Origin: an uncultured Dehalococcoidia bacterium | GTDB lineage: Bacteria; Chloroflexota; Dehalococcoidia; Lucifugimonadales; G958296245 | DNA length: 64,000 nucleotides | NCBI GenBank assembly: GCA_958296245.1 | Contig: OY282458.1 | Span: 558,001 to 622,000 of the forward strand | Reading direction: 5' to 3' | Part shown: positions 18,782 to 27,095 of the stretch, piece after piece | Layout of the letters: the number at the start of each line of letters is the position of its first letter | Numbering within the stretch: position 1 is the stretch's first letter | Program-made: the position numbers and the translations under genes | The notes under the pieces: generated by a model | Seen by the model: the letters and a program-made list of their open reading frames with translations, nothing else | What the model was told of the DNA's origin: nothing | Databases searched by the model: none

Positions 18782-18833
18782 AACCTTATGCCATAAGGGC
18801 TTGTTAACGGAAACTCCCCGATCTCCCATCGGT

Positions 18834-18839
18834 TATAAT
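18834..18839 (+). promoter_or_regulatory. TATAAT -10 on the cas9 strand, inside the anti-repeat
   Basis: The plus strand of the anti-repeat reads ...CCCATCGGTTATAAT, matching the 3' end of the crRNA-sense repeat. TATAAT at 18834-18839 would start a transcript near 18846, giving cas9 a leader of about 53 nt. No good -35 is visible 16-18 bp upstream. No other cas9 promoter candidate was seen in this gap. Confidence 0.45.
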
Positions 18840-18865
18840 TCCTGTCTTCAGCCCCTGACGCCTGA

Positions 18866-18894
18866 ATCATACCATCCTTAGAATCCCTGGGCAA
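18866..18894 (-). promoter_or_regulatory. tracrRNA promoter
   Basis: On the minus strand TTGCCC (18889-18894) and TATGAT (18866-18871) are 17 bp apart, with an extended-10 TGG directly before the -10. The predicted start near 18859 lies about 20 nt before the anti-repeat. The promoter overlaps the 5' untranslated region of cas9, so the two transcripts are divergent and overlap. Confidence 0.6.
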
Positions 18895-18898
18895 CAAC

Positions 18899-21800
18899 AT
18901 GGGAAATGACGTGAAGTACCGGCTCGGCCTCGACGTGGGCACCAACTCCATCGGCTGGGCCGCAGTCAAGCTCGACGAGGACGGCGAATCCTGCGGAGTG
19001 CTGGACATGGGAGTCCGCATCTTCCCGGACGGGCGCGATGCCAAGAGCGAGGCGTCCAACGCCGTTGACCGCAGGCTCGCGCGGGGCCAGCGCCGACGCC
19101 GTGACCGCTACCTGAAGCGGCGCGGCGGCCTGATGTGTGCCCTAATCGACCTCGGCCTCATGCCAAAGGATGCCGCGGAGCGCAAAGCCCTGGAGAAACT
19201 CGACCCCTACAAGCTCAGAGCGACAGCCCTCGACCGTCCCCTAGAACCCTACGAGCTTGGCAGGGCGCTCTTCCACCTGGATCAGCGGCGCGGCTTCAAG
19301 TCGAACCGTAAGGCCGGTGTCAAGGACGAGAGCGAAGCGAAGGAGACGCAGGCCGGGATAAGCGATCTGCGCGCCAGCATCGAGGCGAGCGGTGCGCGGA
19401 CGCTGGGCGAGTTCCTGGCCCGGCGGCACGAGAAAGGCGAACCGGTCCGCGCCCGGTCAGGCTTGGGGCTATACCCAGACAGGGCGATGTACGAGGCAGA
19501 GTTCGACAAGATTCGCGAGGCACAGCATCACCTAAGCGGCGAACAGTGGGACAAGTTGCGCGAGATCATCTTCTTCCAGCGCCCTCTCAAGCCAGTCGAT
19601 CCGGGATGGTGCCAGTTTGAGGGTGGTGAGGAGCGGGCGGCTAGGGCTCTGCCTGTCTCCCAGGAGTTCCGAATGCTCCAGGAGGTCAACAACCTGAAGA
19701 TCCGGGTTGGAATAGACCCCGAGCGACCATTGGACGCGGGCGAGCGCGAACGCGCTATGCGGCGGCTGCGGTCTGGCAAGGACATCAACCTCGAAAAGCC
19801 CACGAGAGATCTAAAGCTGCTGTCCGGCGCGAAATTCAACTTGGCGCGGGGCGGGCGCAAGGCGGTCAAGGGCGACGAGACGGCTGTGCGGCTGATGAAA
19901 CAGAGGGGCGGTCTGGAGTTGTTCGGCAGCAGCTGGCTGGAACTCCCCCTAGATAAGCGCAACGAGATTGTGCGGTTCATACTCGATACCGAGGACCCGG
20001 AGGCTGTCCGGCGCAAGGCCATGGATAAATGGGAGCTGAACGACGCGGCGGCTGGAGCCGTCGCAAACATGATACTTCCGAGCGGCTACTCGAACCTGAG
20101 CGAGAAGGCAATCCGAAAGCTGCTGCCTCATCTCGAGCAGGGCCGCGTCTACTCCGACGCCGTGACCGACGCCGGATACCCCCACCACTCCGACTTCCGC
20201 AACGCCGAGGCCCACGAGCGGTTGCCGTACTATGGCCAGGTGCTGGAACGCGACGTAGTGGGCGCCGACCGGTCCAAGGACCCGGATAAAGACGGCGAAC
20301 CCGCTCACTACGGCCGCTTCCCGAACCCCACCGTCCACATTGGGCTGAACCAGCTCAGGCGCGTCGCCAACCGGCTCATGGAGTCGTACGGAAAGCCCGA
20401 AGAGGTGGTCGTCGAACTGGCGCGCGACCTGAAATCCAACAAGGAGCAGCGTCAGAACTATGAACGGCAGCAGCGCGAGGGCGGAGACCGGAATGACCGC
20501 TTCAGGAAGTCCTTGGAGGGCGCAGAAATCAAAGTGACCGCCCACACCCTCATGAAGCTCCGCCTGTGGGAGGAGCAGGGGGATCCCCAAGCACGCGTCT
20601 GTCCCTACACCGGAACCCCCATCTCTTTCGAGATGGTAGTGTCCAACGAGACCGAGATAGACCACATCTTGCCATTCTCCAAGACATTGGACGACTCGTT
20701 TGCGAACAAGGTCGTCTGCATGGCCAAAGCCAATCACTACAAGGGCGACTGTTCGCCATACGAGGCTTTCGGGCACGACCCGCCCGGATATGACTACGAG
20801 CAGATACTGGCGCTCGCCGCCAAGCTGCCGGACAATAAGCGCTGGCGCTTCGACAAGGACGCCATGGAGCGGTTCGAGGGCGAGGAGGGCTTCCTCGACC
20901 GCCAGCTCAACGAGACCCGCTACCTCTCCCGCACCGCCCGCACATACCTGGCGCACCTGTACGACGAGAAGACCGAGGGCAGGCAGCGTGTCCGAGTCAT
21001 ACCGGGGCGTGTTACGGCGCTGCTCAGGCGCGGCTGGGGGTTGGAAGGGATGCTGCGAACTGACGAGTCTGGCAAGATAGTGCGCAAGCAGCGCAACGAC
21101 CATCGCCACCACGCTATAGACGCCTTCGTCGTCGCCAACACGACACAGGGCTTGCTTCAGCGTTTCGCCCGCGCAGCCGGGTCCAGCCATGACTCGGAAG
21201 AGAAACTGGCAAAGGTCGCAGGGGCAACGCTGCCGTGGGAAGGGTTCGACCGCAGCCACGTCAAGCCGTTCCTCGACCGCATCGTGGTCTCCTACAAGCC
21301 GGACCATGGCACACTCGGCGCCCCGGGCAAGACAACAGGCCAGTTGCACAACGAGACGGCCTACGGGTTGATCGATCTGTCCGAAGACGGCGCTTCCACG
21401 GTCGTAACCCGCAAGAAGCTGGCCGACGTCAAGAAGCGCGGCGATCTGGATGCCGTGCGCGACCCGACGTTGAGGGCGGCGCTGCTGGACCTGTGGGACG
21501 AGGTGGGCAAGCCCAAGTTTGCTGAGAAGGCTGTCAGCCAAGGCGTGCTGGTGAACGGCCGCCGCCAGAGAGTGCGGCGCGTGCGCGTCAAGGACAAGCA
21601 GCGCGTCATACCCATCAAGGACAGTGCCGGGAAGCCGTACAAGGGCTACCTGCCGGACAGCAACGAGTTCGCCGACGTATGGCGGATGCCCGACGGTAGC
21701 TGGAAGATGGTCGTCGTATCCACCTTCGACGCCAACCAGCGCAATTTCGATATCGTGAAGTTCCGGCCTCACCCTGCCGCGAAGCGCATCATGCGCCTCC

Positions 21801-22087
21801 AGATCAACGATATGGGCGCCATCGGCGAAGGGAGAAATAGCCGCATCGTGCGCGTTCGGAAGATGTGGAGCACCAAGAGCAGTGCGCTCGTGGTGCTGGA
21901 CGACCACAACGAGGCCAACGTCGATTCTCGTGTAAGAGAAAGCCGGCGTCAGCGCCGCGAGGGACTCAATCATGAGGACATAAAGGAGAACAAGTACAGC
22001 GCCCTGAAACTCCGCCAGTTTGGCTTCCGCAAGGTCGGCGTGGACGAGGCCGGCCGAGTGCAGGACCCGGGGCCGCGAGAGCCGTGA
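18899..22087 (+). CDS. cas9: Cas9 endonuclease, type II-C
   Basis: 1062 aa, the compact II-C size. RNA-guided cleavage of both strands of target DNA. RuvC-I GLDVGTNSIGWA with D12; Arg-rich bridge helix at about 55-80 (RRLARGQRRRRDRYLKRR); RuvC-II VVVELARDL with E506; HNH D588-H589-I-L-P with N612 (AKANHYKGD); RuvC-III HHAIDAF with H738 and D741. All catalytic residues are present, so both nuclease sites should be active. The last 200 residues form the variable PAM-reading region; the PAM cannot be predicted. The ribosome binding site before ATG 18899 is poor. The stop overlaps cas1 by 4 bp. Confidence 0.98.
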   Translation: MGNDVKYRLGLDVGTNSIGWAAVKLDEDGESCGVLDMGVRIFPDGRDAKSEASNAVDRRLARGQRRRRDRYLKRRGGLMCALIDLGLMPKDAAERKALEKLDPYKLRATALDRPLEPYELGRALFHLDQRRGFKSNRKAGVKDESEAKETQAGISDLRASIEASGARTLGEFLARRHEKGEPVRARSGLGLYPDRAMYEAEFDKIREAQHHLSGEQWDKLREIIFFQRPLKPVDPGWCQFEGGEERAARALPVSQEFRMLQEVNNLKIRVGIDPERPLDAGERERAMRRLRSGKDINLEKPTRDLKLLSGAKFNLARGGRKAVKGDETAVRLMKQRGGLELFGSSWLELPLDKRNEIVRFILDTEDPEAVRRKAMDKWELNDAAAGAVANMILPSGYSNLSEKAIRKLLPHLEQGRVYSDAVTDAGYPHHSDFRNAEAHERLPYYGQVLERDVVGADRSKDPDKDGEPAHYGRFPNPTVHIGLNQLRRVANRLMESYGKPEEVVVELARDLKSNKEQRQNYERQQREGGDRNDRFRKSLEGAEIKVTAHTLMKLRLWEEQGDPQARVCPYTGTPISFEMVVSNETEIDHILPFSKTLDDSFANKVVCMAKANHYKGDCSPYEAFGHDPPGYDYEQILALAAKLPDNKRWRFDKDAMERFEGEEGFLDRQLNETRYLSRTARTYLAHLYDEKTEGRQRVRVIPGRVTALLRRGWGLEGMLRTDESGKIVRKQRNDHRHHAIDAFVVANTTQGLLQRFARAAGSSHDSEEKLAKVAGATLPWEGFDRSHVKPFLDRIVVSYKPDHGTLGAPGKTTGQLHNETAYGLIDLSEDGASTVVTRKKLADVKKRGDLDAVRDPTLRAALLDLWDEVGKPKFAEKAVSQGVLVNGRRQRVRRVRVKDKQRVIPIKDSAGKPYKGYLPDSNEFADVWRMPDGSWKMVVVSTFDANQRNFDIVKFRPHPAAKRIMRLQINDMGAIGEGRNSRIVRVRKMWSTKSSALVVLDDHNEANVDSRVRESRRQRREGLNHEDIKENKYSALKLRQFGFRKVGVDEAGRVQDPGPREP

Positions 22088-22995
22088 TTGGCCGGGTCAT
22101 CGAGGTCGCCAGCGAAGGCTGCCACCTCGCCCGCTCCCGCGGCTTCATGACGGTATCGAGGAACGGCGTAGAGGATGGGCGGGTCCCGCTGGACGACGTC
22201 GGCGTCCTGCTCTGCAGCGGGCGCGGCCTCACCTACTCCAACAGTCTGATGACGGAACTCGCCCGCCGGGGGGCCGCAATGGTGCTGTGCGGCAACGACT
22301 ATCTGCCGGTGGCGTGGCTATGGCCGGTCGAAGGGCACCACGTCCAAGCTATGCGGATGCGCTGCCAGCTCGAGGCATCCCTACCGCTGCGCAAACGGCT
22401 GTGGCAGTCTGTAGTGAAAGCAAAGATCGGCCAACAGGCCAAGGTGTTGGGAGTACTGAGAATATCAGGCGGGGACCTGGATGTACTGGCCCGGCGGGTG
22501 AGGTCCGGCGATCCGGACAACGTGGAGGCCCAAGCGGCGCGGCGGTACTGGCCCCTGCTCATGGGACGCTACTTTAGACGCGACCGTTTCGGCGGGATGC
22601 CCAATCCGTTCCTCAACTACGGCTATACGGTCCTACGAGCCGCAGTAGCGCGCGCCGTCGTTGCGGCAGGACTGCACCCCTCCCTTGGAATCCACCACAG
22701 CAACCGCGCCAACGCCATGTGTCTGGTGGACGACCTGATGGAGCCGTTCAGGCCGTTGGTGGACTATATGGCGGCCGGACTCGTTTCGGGAGGCTGCGAG
22801 GACCTGACCACGGAGGCCAAGAGGGCGCTGGCGGAGACGCTCACGATGGATATGGCCACTGACAGGGGCACAACCCCCCTGCAGACGTGCATCGAGCGGG
22901 CCGCACAGTCCCTTGCGCAATCGTTTGAGACGGGGACCCCGGCGCTTGTCTTCCCCGAGGGTCCGCATACCGGGGACGCCGCGCCGTCGTCCTGA
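22084..22995 (+). CDS. cas1: Cas1 integrase, subtype II-C
   Basis: 303 aa from GTG 22084 (GTGA overlap with the cas9 stop). Inserts new spacers at the leader end as a complex with Cas2. Candidate active-site residues are E148 (PDNVEAQAARRYW), H204 or H205 (LGIHHSNRAN) and D217 within the VDDLMEPFRPLVD signature. The N-terminal beta domain (RVPLDDVGVLLCSGRGLTYS) is complete. The family length is normal, with about 15 extra flexible residues at the C-terminus. Confidence 0.97.
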   Translation: MIGRVIEVASEGCHLARSRGFMTVSRNGVEDGRVPLDDVGVLLCSGRGLTYSNSLMTELARRGAAMVLCGNDYLPVAWLWPVEGHHVQAMRMRCQLEASLPLRKRLWQSVVKAKIGQQAKVLGVLRISGGDLDVLARRVRSGDPDNVEAQAARRYWPLLMGRYFRRDRFGGMPNPFLNYGYTVLRAAVARAVVAAGLHPSLGIHHSNRANAMCLVDDLMEPFRPLVDYMAAGLVSGGCEDLTTEAKRALAETLTMDMATDRGTTPLQTCIERAAQSLAQSFETGTPALVFPEGPHTGDAAPSS

Positions 22996-23007
22996 GAGAG
23001 CGGGTCA

Positions 23008-23334
23008 GTGCTATCCGGCTACCGGCTCATGTGGATGATGGTGCTATTCGACCTGCCTGTGCTCACGAAGAAGGAGCGGCGGGACGCCACGAAGTTCCGG
23101 CAGTTCCTGCTCGACCAGGGTTTCGGCATGTGCCAGCTATCCGTCTATATGCGCTTCTGCGCCGGCAAGGAACAGACTCAGGTCTACACCAAGCGCGTCC
23201 AGCAGGCCCTACCGGACGCGGGGAACGTCCAGATCGTCTACATAACGGACAAGCAGTACGAGAACATCGTGAGCTTTGACGGACCCAGGCGGCGGCCTGC
23301 TAACAAGAATCCGGAGCAATTCGCCCTATTCTGA
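23008..23334 (+). CDS. cas2: Cas2, subtype II-C
   Basis: 108 aa from GTG 23008, 12 bp after cas1. The ferredoxin-like fold begins YRLMWMMVLFDLPVLTKKER, with the conserved Asp at D15. Cas2 bridges two Cas1 dimers during spacer acquisition. The sequence GFGMCQLSVYMRFCAGKE and the C-terminal NPEQFALF fit II-C Cas2 proteins. No csn2 or cas4 follows, which defines subtype II-C. Only 77 bp separate its stop from the first repeat. Confidence 0.97.
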   Translation: MLSGYRLMWMMVLFDLPVLTKKERRDATKFRQFLLDQGFGMCQLSVYMRFCAGKEQTQVYTKRVQQALPDAGNVQIVYITDKQYENIVSFDGPRRRPANKNPEQFALF

Positions 23335-23411
23335 CCCTTCTGCCGCCCTTTTCTGGCCGCCCTATGCCTGCCGAGCCGAACCTGCCTCCGTAGCTGGCCC
23401 GGCAGACATCT

Positions 23412-25098
23412 ATTATAGCCGATGGGAGATCGGGGAGAAACCGCAACAGGCAGCGGCTGCGGTCGGCCTTGATCGCGAATTATAGCCGATGGGAGATCGG
23501 GGAGAAACCGCAACCGTGTCGGCTGGGTGGATGCGGTGATAGCCATTATAGCCGATGGGAGATCGGGGAGAAACCGCAACAGGGGGTTCCGAACAGCCGG
23601 TACCCCGCGAAATTATAGCCGATGGGAGATCGGGGAGAAACCGCAACCCAGGGGGTGACCCTGCGCCGGCCGACCCGATTATAGCCGATGGGAGATCGGG
23701 GAGAAACCGCAACGACCGTGTGGCGGTCTACGACCCCGTGTCTATTATAGCCGATGGGAGATCGGGGAGAAACCGCAACAGGTCGAGCAGGCTCTCGACG
23801 TTCAGGGGAATTATAGCCGATGGGAGATCGGGGAGAAACCGCAACCGGGCAGAAGCGGGGGAGTCAAGGGGCTGATTATAGCCGATGGGAGATCGGGGAG
23901 AAACCGCAACGGCCACAATGCACGAACCCGACGGAGCATAATTATAGCCGATGGGAGATCGGGGAGAAACCGCAACTGGGAGTACCGCCGAGAGCGGCAG
24001 CAGCTGATTATAGCCGATGGGAGATCGGGGAGAAACCGCAACTCTCCTGCTGCGTGACCTGTCGGGCTGCTAATTATAGCCGATGGGAGATCGGGGAGAA
24101 ACCGCAACCGTGCTCGTGGACGGTCATCTGCGGGTCGGATTATAGCCGATGGGAGATCGGGGAGAAACCGCAACGTGCGGCCATCGGTGTCGTTGTAGTC
24201 GCCCATTATAGCCGATGGGAGATCGGGGAGAAACCGCAACGTACACGTTCGAGTTTCGCATACCAGAAGGATTATAGCCGATGGGAGATCGGGGAGAAAC
24301 CGCAACGCTGGCTACGGGCCGAAACCCCCTCTCCCAATTATAGCCGATGGGAGATCGGGGAGAAACCGCAACAGCATCGGCGGCGGCGAGACTTGCACCT
24401 GCATTATAGCCGATGGGAGATCGGGGAGAAACCGCAACACTATACCAACTAGATAACTTGTTGTCGCCATTATAGCCGATGGGAGATCGGGGAGAAACCG
24501 CAACCGGCCCTCGAGGCCCACGTCGAGGCCGCGCATTATAGCCGATGGGAGATCGGGGAGAAACCGCAACACTGTCGGCGCGGGCGGCATCGTCACCGGT
24601 ATTATAGCCGATGGGAGATCGGGGAGAAACCGCAACAGGAAGTGGCGGCGAGGAGAAGTCATTGAATTATAGCCGATGGGAGATCGGGGAGAAACCGCAA
24701 CTCAAGTGGGCGGCTTCCAAGGGGGACTCGGAATTATAGCCGATGGGAGATCGGGGAGAAACCGCAACCTGTACCTACACTGCGACACGACCGCCAGCAT
24801 TATAGCCGATGGGAGATCGGGGAGAAACCGCAACGGCGGTGCTGGCGTCCGGACCCGTGGGTATATTATAGCCGATGGGAGATCGGGGAGAAACCGCAAC
24901 CCGCACTCGTGGTGCCCGTCCCGCGACACGATTATAGCCGATGGGAGATCGGGGAGAAACCGCAACCGGCGGTGTCTCCTGCCGCCTCACTGTTACATTA
25001 TAGCCGATGGGAGATCGGGGAGAAACCGCAACGTATAGGCACTCCAGCCAATGCCGCGCGGCATTATAGCCGATGGGAGATCGGGGAGAAACCGCAAC
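23412..25098 (-). CRISPR. CRISPR array, 26 repeats of 36 bp, 25 spacers
   Basis: Repeats start at 23412, 23479, 23545 and so on to 25063. Most periods are 66 bp, with a few of 65 or 67, so spacers are 29-31 bp. All 26 repeats look identical, including the one nearest cas2. In crRNA sense (minus strand) the repeat begins GTTGCGGTTTCTCCCC and ends CCCATCGGCTATAAT. Evidence for minus-strand transcription: the tracrRNA anti-repeat is complementary to that strand, the AT-rich leader is at the 25098 end, and II-C arrays such as that of Neisseria meningitidis carry a -10 box at the repeat 3' end. All spacers differ by eye. Confidence 0.97.
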
Positions 25099-25185
25099 GT
25101 AATTTGGCCTGAACAGTTTATGCACAACTTTGACAGCATCTCCCCATAAAATAACTTCCTGGAAAATGAAAAGAGGGGCATCCTC
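25099..25185 (-). promoter_or_regulatory. CRISPR leader
   Basis: This segment next to the last repeat is markedly richer in A and T than its surroundings (for example CATAAAATAACTTCC and GAAAATGAAAAG), as expected of a leader. New spacers should be inserted here, next to the repeat at 25063. Its array-proximal part contains GGCCTGAACAGTT (25106-25118), identical to 13 bp of a MITE-like terminal repeat at 63310-63322. Confidence 0.6.
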
Positions 25186-25353
25186 AGGATCCGCTTTAAG
25201 GGTCTGTTTCCTTCTACCCCTCGTGAGCTTCCTTCCTGCCGATTGGAAGCGGTCTCTTGTGGGACACGAACCCCAGGCAGGTCTGCAAGGCCATTGACCG
25301 CTTTACGGGCGTCAGGAACGGACACCCCGATTCCTTCCGGATGGACCAAGAGC

Positions 25354-25433
25354 GTTGTCAGGCCTAGTAGCCTCAACCAACGTCACTCTGACTTGTTGTC
25401 AGGCCCGGTAGCCTCGAACAACGTTGCTCTGAC
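25354..25433 (+). repeat. two tandem 39-bp repeats upstream of the ECF sigma gene
   Basis: 25354-25392 and 25395-25433 are near-identical copies. Each begins GTTGTCAGGC, contains AGGC-x6-GCCT able to form a small hairpin, and ends CTCTGAC. They lie 145-225 bp before the sigma factor start and could be regulator sites or an RNA leader element. The rest of 25186-25578 shows no gene. Confidence 0.6.
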
Positions 25434-25578
25434 GTATGGAACTAGACACCAGTGTGGCCCGGCGGTCTGGCCCTCCACCACCGTTTTGGACCACAACTGG
25501 CAGGCTAACCTACGCGGGGCACAGCCGTTGTACTGGTTGAGACCTGCCAGGCTAAAGGACCCCAAAGGAGCGTCGTTG

Positions 25579-26268
25579 ATGGGAAGCGCGACAGCCCCGA
25601 TTTCGGAGAATCTAACATCGCCTGCCCGCTCGTATATACCAACGGGAGCGGGTGAAGCGCCGGGAGGCGGTGCGGGACCGGCGCCCGAGTCTATGAGCGA
25701 CGAGGACCTGATAGCCGCGATAGCGGGCGGGAGCCGGCCAGCGCTGGAGGCGCTGTACGACAGGTATTCGGGGGCCGTGTACTCTATTGCGGTCCAGATA
25801 CTGCGAGATCCCGGTGCAGCCGAGGAGGCGGTCCAAGACACCTTCTTCAACGTGTGGCGCCGAGCGTCCAGCTACGCCCCGGCGAAAGGTAAGGTGACGG
25901 CTTGGCTTTTCAGCATTGGGCATCACAGGGTCATCGACGAGGTCAGGAAGCGCAAGAGGCGGGAGCAGCCGCTCACGGGTCGGGAGGTAGATATCCTGAA
26001 CCAGCCTGACAGCGGCCACAACGACCCACTGAAGCACGTGGCCTTGCAGGTGGTGAGGGACGAGATAAGGAAGGCGATGTCGGCTCTCAGGCCGGAGCAG
26101 CGGGAAGTCGTAGTCCTCGCGTATTACGGCGGGATGACTCATTCGGAGATAGCCTCCAAGCTGCAACAGCCTCTGGGGACAGTCAAGACCAGGATGCGGC
26201 TGGCAATGAAGAAGCTGCGGAACGTGTTGAGCGCCGGCGGCCGGGAATCGGTAGAGCATGGATTGTAA
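25579..26268 (+). CDS. ECF sigma factor (SigK-like)
   Basis: 229 aa. Region 2 spans roughly residues 55-120 (ALYDRYSGAVYSIAVQIL, EEAVQDTFFNVWRRA) and region 4 about 165-220 (LRPEQREVVVLAYYGGMTHSEIA, LGTVKTRMRLAMKKL). A disordered Gly/Ala/Pro N-terminal extension of about 35 residues precedes region 2. ATG 25579 has AAGGAG nine bases upstream, which decides the start over the longer open frame. It overlaps the anti-sigma gene by 11 bp, so the two are co-translated. Regulon unknown; the next two genes are likely targets. Confidence 0.93.
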   Translation: MGSATAPISENLTSPARSYIPTGAGEAPGGGAGPAPESMSDEDLIAAIAGGSRPALEALYDRYSGAVYSIAVQILRDPGAAEEAVQDTFFNVWRRASSYAPAKGKVTAWLFSIGHHRVIDEVRKRKRREQPLTGREVDILNQPDSGHNDPLKHVALQVVRDEIRKAMSALRPEQREVVVLAYYGGMTHSEIASKLQQPLGTVKTRMRLAMKKLRNVLSAGGRESVEHGL

Positions 26269-27067
26269 GGAGGCCGAGGGCCTCAGCATTCCGTATCTGC
26301 TCGGCGAGCTTGGCCCGGCGGAGACGGAGAGGGTCAGCGGCCACGCGGCCACGTGTTCGGGGTGTATGTCCCGTATGGGCGCTGAGGGTGAGTTGCTGGT
26401 CAGGCTGTCCTCCATGGAGCCAGTTCCCCAGAGGGTGAAGGAGAAGCTTCTTTCACGCGTCGAAGCCGACGTGGTGGAGGTTGGAAAGCTGGGATGGATG
26501 GGCCGGTTAAGCGCCCTAGGCCGCAACCTGGCGGCCCAAGGCGCCCCGACGGTGGCAGCGACTATGTTGGCCTTCGTGGTAGTGGGCGGCGTCTGGTACA
26601 GCGGGCGTGCAGGTGGGGCCACCAGCGCGATGGATGCTCTCACGACACCCACGGCCAGCCCCGCCGGGCCGGATGTGGGTGCCGCCCCCGCGCTGATCGA
26701 GCTCGTCGATCATCAGCTCCTCGATCCGCTGGGCCTGCATCCGAGCGTCTCGGCAGGCTTACTTGAGGGGATTGGGACGGACGCCCGCGGGGTGGTGCTC
26801 GCATCCCCTAGCGGCAACGGCGCCTTCTTCGTGGTGAGCCAGATGCCTCGGCTTCCGGCGGATAAGGTCTACCAGGTCTGGCTGACAGGGGACGGCGGCA
26901 CGTACAGCGCAGGGACGTTCTACGTCGATCCGGCCGGCTACGGCCAAGCGCGCCTCCGGCTGGCAGCGTCCCTGTCCGACCTCGAATCGATCGTCGTCAC
27001 CGTCGAGAGGTCCGGAGGCAGCGCCGGGCCCACCGGGCGGCGGGTTCTCTCGGGCGGCCTGCAATAA
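26258..27067 (+). CDS. RskA-type anti-sigma factor
   Basis: 269 aa. The N-terminal zinc-finger anti-sigma motif is H-A-A-T-C-S-G-C at about residues 29-36. One transmembrane helix (TVAATMLAFVVVGGVWYSG, about 95-115) separates it from an extracytoplasmic RskA domain with VYQVWLTGDGG and YSAGTFYVDPAGYG. It should hold the sigma factor at the membrane until regulated proteolysis frees it. RskA proteins control SigK in actinobacteria; the signal here is unknown. Confidence 0.92.
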   Translation: MDCKEAEGLSIPYLLGELGPAETERVSGHAATCSGCMSRMGAEGELLVRLSSMEPVPQRVKEKLLSRVEADVVEVGKLGWMGRLSALGRNLAAQGAPTVAATMLAFVVVGGVWYSGRAGGATSAMDALTTPTASPAGPDVGAAPALIELVDHQLLDPLGLHPSVSAGLLEGIGTDARGVVLASPSGNGAFFVVSQMPRLPADKVYQVWLTGDGGTYSAGTFYVDPAGYGQARLRLAASLSDLESIVVTVERSGGSAGPTGRRVLSGGLQ

Positions 27068-27095
27068 ATCTCTCCGACAGGCGCCCTAAGAGTCT

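Larger units (their letters stand above)
18748..18859 (-). ncRNA. tracrRNA of the type II-C system
   Basis: On the minus strand, 18839 down to 18803 is an anti-repeat to the CRISPR repeat. It pairs 25 of 26 bases with the 3' part of the repeat, then a 3x3 U-rich internal loop, then a 7-bp lower stem (GUUGCGG with CCGUUAAC, one bulged U). This is the lower stem-bulge-upper stem plan of known tracrRNA:crRNA duplexes. Downstream come a nexus-like hairpin CCUUAU-GGC-AUAAGG and an 11-bp G+C-rich hairpin (18756-18781) followed by GCTTTGT, which would terminate it. Ends are estimated from the promoter and the last hairpin. Confidence 0.85.

Noticed and set aside
19949-21973. A 674-codon open frame antisense to cas9
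   Set aside because: High G+C content leaves the antisense frame open. Cas9 on the plus strand has all motifs; the antisense product matches nothing and has no start signal.
23335-23411. A csn2 or cas4 gene between cas2 and the array
   Set aside because: The gap is 77 bp and holds no frame. This supports subtype II-C.
23412-25098. Reading crRNA from the plus strand
   Set aside because: The anti-repeat pairs with the minus strand, the TATAAT box and the leader agree with it, and a plus-strand reading would put the leader in the 77 bp after cas2, which is not AT rich.
23555-25125. Several open frames across the array on both strands, with repeating YSRWEIGEKPQ or RFLPDLPSAI units
   Set aside because: They are the CRISPR repeat translated in frame because the period of 66 bp is a multiple of three. 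They break wherever spacers of 29 or 31 bp occur.
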